DNA from: Clostridiales bacterium
GTDB lineage: Bacteria > Bacillota > Clostridia > Christensenellales > Aristaeellaceae
Length of the DNA stretch: 64,000 nt
Assembly: GCA_015056205.1 (NCBI GenBank)
Contig: SVGS01000006.1
Coordinates: forward strand, 1-64,000
Direction of reading: 5' to 3'
Shown here: positions 60,461-64,000 of the stretch, piece by piece
How positions within the stretch are numbered: position 1 is the first letter of the stretch
How the letters are laid out: each line of letters opens with the position of its first letter
Position numbers and translations under genes: made by a program
The notes under the pieces: model-generated
The model's database searches: none
What the model saw: the letters and a program-made list of their open reading frames with translations, nothing else
What the model was told of the DNA's origin: nothing

Positions 60461-61999
60461 ATGAGGCGATTTCGGCGAAAAGCCGGCTGTCTGCTGATGG
60501 CCCTGCTGCTGCTTCCCGCGCTGACCGGCTGTACCCGGGTTCCGGAGGAAGAACGGGAACCCGCGCCGGCCCTTTCCGTGCCGGAAGTGCCCTGGGCCGC
60601 GCCGGACGGGGACGGAGTCGTGGGCCAGGAACGGGTGGCCATGCTCTATCTGAACGGAACCGGCAGTCTGCAGATGATCCCGCGGGAGATCACGCTTCCG
60701 GTTGCGGAGCTGCATGACCTGGTCAAAACCCTGGTCACGGTGCTGATGAATTATCCGACGGACAGCGAAATTGCGCCCTGGGGCGGAGAACGGACGATTA
60801 CGCTGTACGGGGATCAGCCGGTGGAGGTCAGCGGCAGCATCTGTACCGTCAATCTGGGTACGGCCGCGCTGCAGCTTGGTTCCTCGGACTTTTATCAGAT
60901 GTGCGTGGGCCTGGCAACCACGCTCTGTTCCCTGGATGAGATCAGCTTTGTGAATGTGCTGGTGGCGGATCAGAGCGTAGGCCTGGATGTCAGCGGCACC
61001 CTGCCCATGGGCAGTCTGACCGGCCATCCGGATGAGAACCTTCCCGTGCTCTGGGAGCAGATGGAGGCAAAGCGAACCCCGCTGGGAGAAGACGCTTCCC
61101 AGATTCCTTTGAGCGCCATGGTGACCCTGTATTATCCGCTGACGGACGGACAGGGGATCGGCTGTGAAAACCGCATTCTGAACTTTGGCGGCCAGACGCC
61201 CAGCCAGGTGGCGCTGGGACTTTTACAGGCGATCGGCGATGTGCGCAAAAACCAGATCGGTACGGCCAATCTGCCGGATCTGGCCGGCGTGATGAGTTAT
61301 GATCCGCTGACGAGCGAGCTTACGGAGGGAGGAAAGCTGGTTACCCTGTCTTTCAGGCGGGAGATAGACGGGCTGCTGGAAGCCTGGCAGACGGATCTGG
61401 CCAGTCTGGCGGCGGCGGTGACCATGACGCTGACCACCTTTATGCCCGGCGTCAGCGCCGTCAGCTTTCGGGTGGAGGACAGCCCCCTGACGGAGCTGAG
61501 AGGCGCGCCGGGGCAGGTAACGGCGCTGGGCGGCCTTTTTCGCAGAAATATGTTCCAGTCCTGGCTTCGGGGAAGCGCGGTGGTCTATTTTGCCAGAGAC
61601 GGGAAGCTGAAAGCCTGCCAGCGGCCGATGAACCGGCAGCGGACCGGAACCCCCAGAGCCCTGCTGACGGAGCTGATGAACGGACCGACGGCCCGGGAAA
61701 AGGCCGGCGGAATGGAAGCTTCCATGCCGCCGGAGCTTCGGGAGGATGATATCCTGGGCATTGCGGCGGTCGGGGACACCCTGCTGATCAATCTGTCGGA
61801 GAGCTTCCGTTCGTCGATTCAGGCCTGGGGCCGGGAGCGGGAGGCGGTTTTGTGCTACAGCATGATCAATACCCTGGGGATGAACTGCAGAATGAGCCGG
61901 ATCTGCTTCTTCTTTGAAGGAAAACAGGAGGAATATATCGCCGGGGATATCTACTGGGCCGGGGAGTTTCTGTACAATCCGGAGCTTGGGAAAAACTGA
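60461..61999 (+). CDS. GerMN-domain lipoprotein (LpqB-like)
   Basis: A 512-residue lipoprotein with lipobox LTGC. Two GerMN-type domains are visible: one from about 60 (VAMLYLNGTGSLQMIPREIT, VSGSICTVNLGTAAL) and one from about 355 (SAVVYFARDGKLKACQRPM, GDTLLINLSESFRSS, with VLCYSMINTL). Between them lies a beta-rich region. GerMN domains occur in spore-germination and envelope proteins. Its position directly after a response regulator and kinase (4 bases from the kinase stop) copies the MtrA-MtrB-LpqB order of Actinobacteria, where LpqB tunes the kinase. By analogy it may bind the kinase's extracytoplasmic domain (inference). Confidence 0.87.
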   Translation: MRRFRRKAGCLLMALLLLPALTGCTRVPEEEREPAPALSVPEVPWAAPDGDGVVGQERVAMLYLNGTGSLQMIPREITLPVAELHDLVKTLVTVLMNYPTDSEIAPWGGERTITLYGDQPVEVSGSICTVNLGTAALQLGSSDFYQMCVGLATTLCSLDEISFVNVLVADQSVGLDVSGTLPMGSLTGHPDENLPVLWEQMEAKRTPLGEDASQIPLSAMVTLYYPLTDGQGIGCENRILNFGGQTPSQVALGLLQAIGDVRKNQIGTANLPDLAGVMSYDPLTSELTEGGKLVTLSFRREIDGLLEAWQTDLASLAAAVTMTLTTFMPGVSAVSFRVEDSPLTELRGAPGQVTALGGLFRRNMFQSWLRGSAVVYFARDGKLKACQRPMNRQRTGTPRALLTELMNGPTAREKAGGMEASMPPELREDDILGIAAVGDTLLINLSESFRSSIQAWGREREAVLCYSMINTLGMNCRMSRICFFFEGKQEEYIAGDIYWAGEFLYNPELGKN

Positions 62000-62005
62000 A
62001 ATTTG

Positions 62006-62048
62006 TTAACACTGCGTTCATATTCCTGTCAAATTAGCCTTCTATACT
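62006..62048 (+). promoter_or_regulatory. Candidate OmpR-type regulator box and promoter of htrA
   Basis: Three related heptamers with 11-bp periodicity, TTAACAC (62006), TTCATAT (62017) and GTCAAAT (62028), end 8 bases before a -10 box TATACT (62043-62048), and no good -35 is present. This layout fits activation by a PhoP/OmpR-class regulator such as the one at 58317. Confidence 0.5.
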
Positions 62049-62078
62049 GCAGCTGAAACCGAAAGGAGGTTATCGAAA

Positions 62079-63416
62079 ATGACAGGAACATTCAGAAAAC
62101 ACATACTGGGATACATAGCGATGGCACTGGTTTTTGCTCTGGCGGTGACCGCGGTGGCGGTTTTCCGCGGAACGGGCGCCGCGAATGCTGAAACGGTGGT
62201 GCTGACTTCCCCCTTCACGGAAGCGGTGGCCAAGGTTCGGGACAGCGTCGTGGGCGTGAACAATTATCAGCTGGTATCCTACGGCGGCAGCAATGACTAT
62301 TACAGCCCCTGGGATTACTTCTACTATGGGTACGGATATCCAAACAGCCGGGGAAACGGCCGCGGGAACGGCCGGGGGAACGGTTCCCAGGACAGCTCCC
62401 AGGAAGTGAAGAGCGGCAGCGGTTCCGGCGTTGTGGTGGCGAAGGAATATGTACTGACCAACTGCCATGTGGTGCAGAACGCCAGCAGCCTGAAGGTTTC
62501 CGTTCTGAAGGACGGCGAGACGGAAGCGACCCTGTATGACGCCACCGTAGCGGCTTCGGATGAGAACAAGGATGTGGCGGTGCTGTATGTGCCGGGTCTG
62601 CCCCTGGAGCCGGTGGAACTGGGCGACAGCGATCAGCTGGTCGTGGGAGACTGGGCGATCTGCATCGGCAATCCGGGGAACGGAGCCGGAAACATTATGA
62701 CCGGTACCGTAACCGCGGGCATCATTTCCGCTCTGGACCGGGAGGTTGATTCCGGAAGCACGTCCACGGATCCTTACGGCCGCAAGGTGAGAACGAAAAA
62801 CAAGATGATCCAGACGGACGCGGCCATCAACAACGGCAACAGCGGCGGCGGCATGTTCAACACGGCGGGCCAGCTGGTGGGCATCCCCAACATGAAGTAC
62901 AGCGGAACCCGTTCCTCCATGAGCTCCATGGGGATTGAAAACATCGGCCTGTGCATCCCGATTAACGAAGCGAAGGATGTCATTGCGCAGGCTCTGAACG
63001 CGGAACCCGTTCAGCAGGAAGCGCAGAACACGGAGAACGGCGGGGAAGAAGCTTCCAGCAGTGCCATGCTCGGCAAGCCCCGCCTGGGCGTGTCCGTGAC
63101 GACCTTCAACGGCGCGGAGATGACAAACGGCGTTCTGCCCAACGGTGTCTATATCTTCTCGGTGGAAGAGGGAAGCCCCGCGGAAGCGGCCGGCCTGCTT
63201 CCCGGAGACATTATCATGGAGGCCAACGGTACGGTGACTCCCACCTTTGAGGATATGTCCGCTGTCCTGCTGACCCTGAAGGAAGGGGATACGGTCAGCC
63301 TGAAGATCTGGCGTCCGGATCAGGTGGAGGATGCCGCTCAGGGCCGGATTTCCACCACGGGACAGGATATGGATATCCAGGTGGTACTGAGGGTGCTGGA
63401 CGCGGTAGCCCAGTAA
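62079..63416 (+). CDS. HtrA/DegP-type serine protease with PDZ domain
   Basis: A 445-residue membrane-anchored protease: N-terminal helix (LGYIAMALVFALAVTAVAVF), a Tyr-rich then Gly/Asn-rich linker with the tandem unit RGNG three times (about residues 89-100), a trypsin-like domain with catalytic His in TNCHVV, Asp in NKDVAVL and Ser in GNSGGGMF, and a C-terminal PDZ domain (LGVSVTTFNGAEM, GSPAEAAGLLPGDIIMEANG). It degrades or refolds damaged proteins outside the membrane. ATG follows AAAGGAGG by 9 bases. Possible control by the upstream two-component system recalls CssRS control of htrA in Bacillus. Confidence 0.94.
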   Translation: MTGTFRKHILGYIAMALVFALAVTAVAVFRGTGAANAETVVLTSPFTEAVAKVRDSVVGVNNYQLVSYGGSNDYYSPWDYFYYGYGYPNSRGNGRGNGRGNGSQDSSQEVKSGSGSGVVVAKEYVLTNCHVVQNASSLKVSVLKDGETEATLYDATVAASDENKDVAVLYVPGLPLEPVELGDSDQLVVGDWAICIGNPGNGAGNIMTGTVTAGIISALDREVDSGSTSTDPYGRKVRTKNKMIQTDAAINNGNSGGGMFNTAGQLVGIPNMKYSGTRSSMSSMGIENIGLCIPINEAKDVIAQALNAEPVQQEAQNTENGGEEASSSAMLGKPRLGVSVTTFNGAEMTNGVLPNGVYIFSVEEGSPAEAAGLLPGDIIMEANGTVTPTFEDMSAVLLTLKEGDTVSLKIWRPDQVEDAAQGRISTTGQDMDIQVVLRVLDAVAQ

Positions 63417-63448
63417 CCCTTCCGAAACGGGAAAAGAAAGACTGAATG

Positions 63449-63497
63449 AAAAAAAGGAAGGCGCCGGCCGGATACGGTCAGCGCCTTCCGTTTTTTT
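63449..63497 (+). terminator. Bidirectional terminator between htrA and the deacetylase
   Basis: GGAAGGCGC (63456-63464) pairs with GCGCCTTCC (63481-63489); seven A precede (63449-63455) and seven T follow (63491-63497), so it works on both strands. Confidence 0.93.
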
Positions 63498-63501
63498 GGT
63501 T

Positions 63502-64000
63502 TCAGGGATCGCTGCGCTTGGAATAATCGCCGCCGGCGCAGCGGTAATATACGGTTCCGGAGGTCAGCGGAACGCCGTCCTTGGCAAAGAGCTCGTCAAT
63601 GGTCAGCAGCATGTAGCCCTGTTCTTCGGCATAGCGGGCGATTCTGCGGGCGGATTCCGCGGTGTTGGGCTTGATATCGTGGCAGAGTATGATATCGCCG
63701 TCCTGAAGCTTGCTGCGGACCTTACTCATGACCAGGCCGGAACTGATTCCCCGCCAGTCATAGGTGTCCAGGCTCCACTGGATGAAAGCCCAGTCCACAC
63801 CGGATGAGACCATGCGCGGATACAGCCCTCCGGGGACCCGGTTGTAGCGTACCGGAATGCCGATCACCTTGTTCATCGCGGCGTTTACCAGCTCCGGCAT
63901 GGCTTTCAGCTGGGTTCCGGAAACCTTGCGCACGTCCCCGTGGTGCCAGTTGTGGCTGGCTACCGCGTGCCCTTCGTCATGCTCCCGCTGAACCAGCCAG
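63502..64000 (-). CDS. Polysaccharide deacetylase (NodB domain), C-terminal fragment
   Basis: The frame is open to the right edge, so the N-terminal part is missing. On the minus strand the fragment starts WLVQREHDEGHAVASHNWHH, which carries the H-x3-H metal motif of NodB polysaccharide deacetylases, then NRVPGGLYPR (substrate-groove motif, usually RPPxG), DWRG and DIILCHDIKPNTAES with the catalytic His. Such enzymes remove acetyl groups from peptidoglycan, chitin or xylan, usually outside the membrane; the truncated start hides any signal peptide. Confidence 0.9.
   Translation of the reverse strand, partial: WLVQREHDEGHAVASHNWHHGDVRKVSGTQLKAMPELVNAAMNKVIGIPVRYNRVPGGLYPRMVSSGVDWAFIQWSLDTYDWRGISSGLVMSKVRSKLQDGDIILCHDIKPNTAESARRIARYAEEQGYMLLTIDELFAKDGVPLTSGTVYYRCAGGDYSKRSDP

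Noticed and set aside
62335-62400. Short tandem repeat in htrA as a possible CRISPR or repeat array
   Set aside because: It is an in-frame coding repeat of RGNG in a flexible linker, with no spacers.

Overview
The window is a densely packed bacterial chromosome segment of fairly high GC. It reads as an uncultured or gut/rumen-type member of the Firmicutes, class Clostridia. This is inferred from the gene set (SMC rather than MukB, ThiN thiamine pyrophosphokinase, YesM/YesN-type sugar regulators, a YerB-like DUF3048 protein, a C-GCAxxG-C-C protein), from strong GGAGG ribosome sites with frequent TTG/GTG starts, and from many textbook sigma-A promoters with 17-nt spacers. No phage, CRISPR array, insertion sequence or replication origin was seen. 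One tRNA gene (Ala, GGC) and one TPP riboswitch are present.

Layout. 1-5275: end of EF-Tu and its terminator, a small TSCPD protein, a DEAD-box RNA helicase and SMC. 5303-12240: an inactive trypsin-like secreted protein, a LysA-type decarboxylase, a secreted SH3 protein, a secreted PIG-L deacetylase (minus), MurA and a J-domain protein. 12289-19249: a class III nucleotidyl cyclase (minus), then an Atg22-type MFS carrier, a UxuB-type hexuronate dehydrogenase, ArgH and a sodium/solute symporter. 19425-22051: tRNA-Ala, a frameshifted esterase, a rhodanese lipoprotein and a methyltransferase. A gene-poor stretch of about 0.9 kb (22052-22928) with its own promoter follows.

22929-32773: an amino-acid ABC permease with an ATPase that carries an extra C-terminal GHKL/RsbW-like domain, an amidohydrolase, RecQ, a MATE carrier, and a secreted protein paired with an MMPL/RND exporter. 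32780-36536: a TPP-riboswitch operon for uptake of a thiamine precursor (small thiamine-binding protein, permease, binding protein, ATPase) ending in ThiN. 36606-38666: a PNPOx-like protein, a C-GCAxxG-C-C protein, and an AT-richer HipA-like kinase flanked by REP-like repeats. 38803-43333 (minus): a second transporter, a MATE carrier, again with a C-terminal GHKL-like domain, then an ABC-2 exporter operon. 43416-45304: an antibiotic-resistance type ABC-F protein behind what looks like a ribosome-controlled attenuator with a leader peptide.

45369-54376 is a sugar regulon: a lipoprotein sugar-binding protein, a YesM-type kinase and a YesN-type regulator in one operon, followed by a YtfQ/YtfR/YtfT/YjfF-like ABC importer; a cytosolic GH5 glycosidase lies convergently. 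55551-56780 is an aldo/keto reductase with two 4Fe-4S motifs. 57028-63416 is an envelope-signalling cluster: DUF3048 protein, OmpR-type regulator, histidine kinase, GerMN lipoprotein and HtrA protease, much like actinobacterial MtrA-MtrB-LpqB joined to a CssRS/HtrA-type target. A truncated polysaccharide deacetylase closes the window.

The most interesting points are the two different transporters that each carry a GHKL-like C-terminal domain, the putative attenuator of the ABC-F gene, the binding-protein/kinase/regulator module, and the kinase at 58990 that lacks any conventional start codon.
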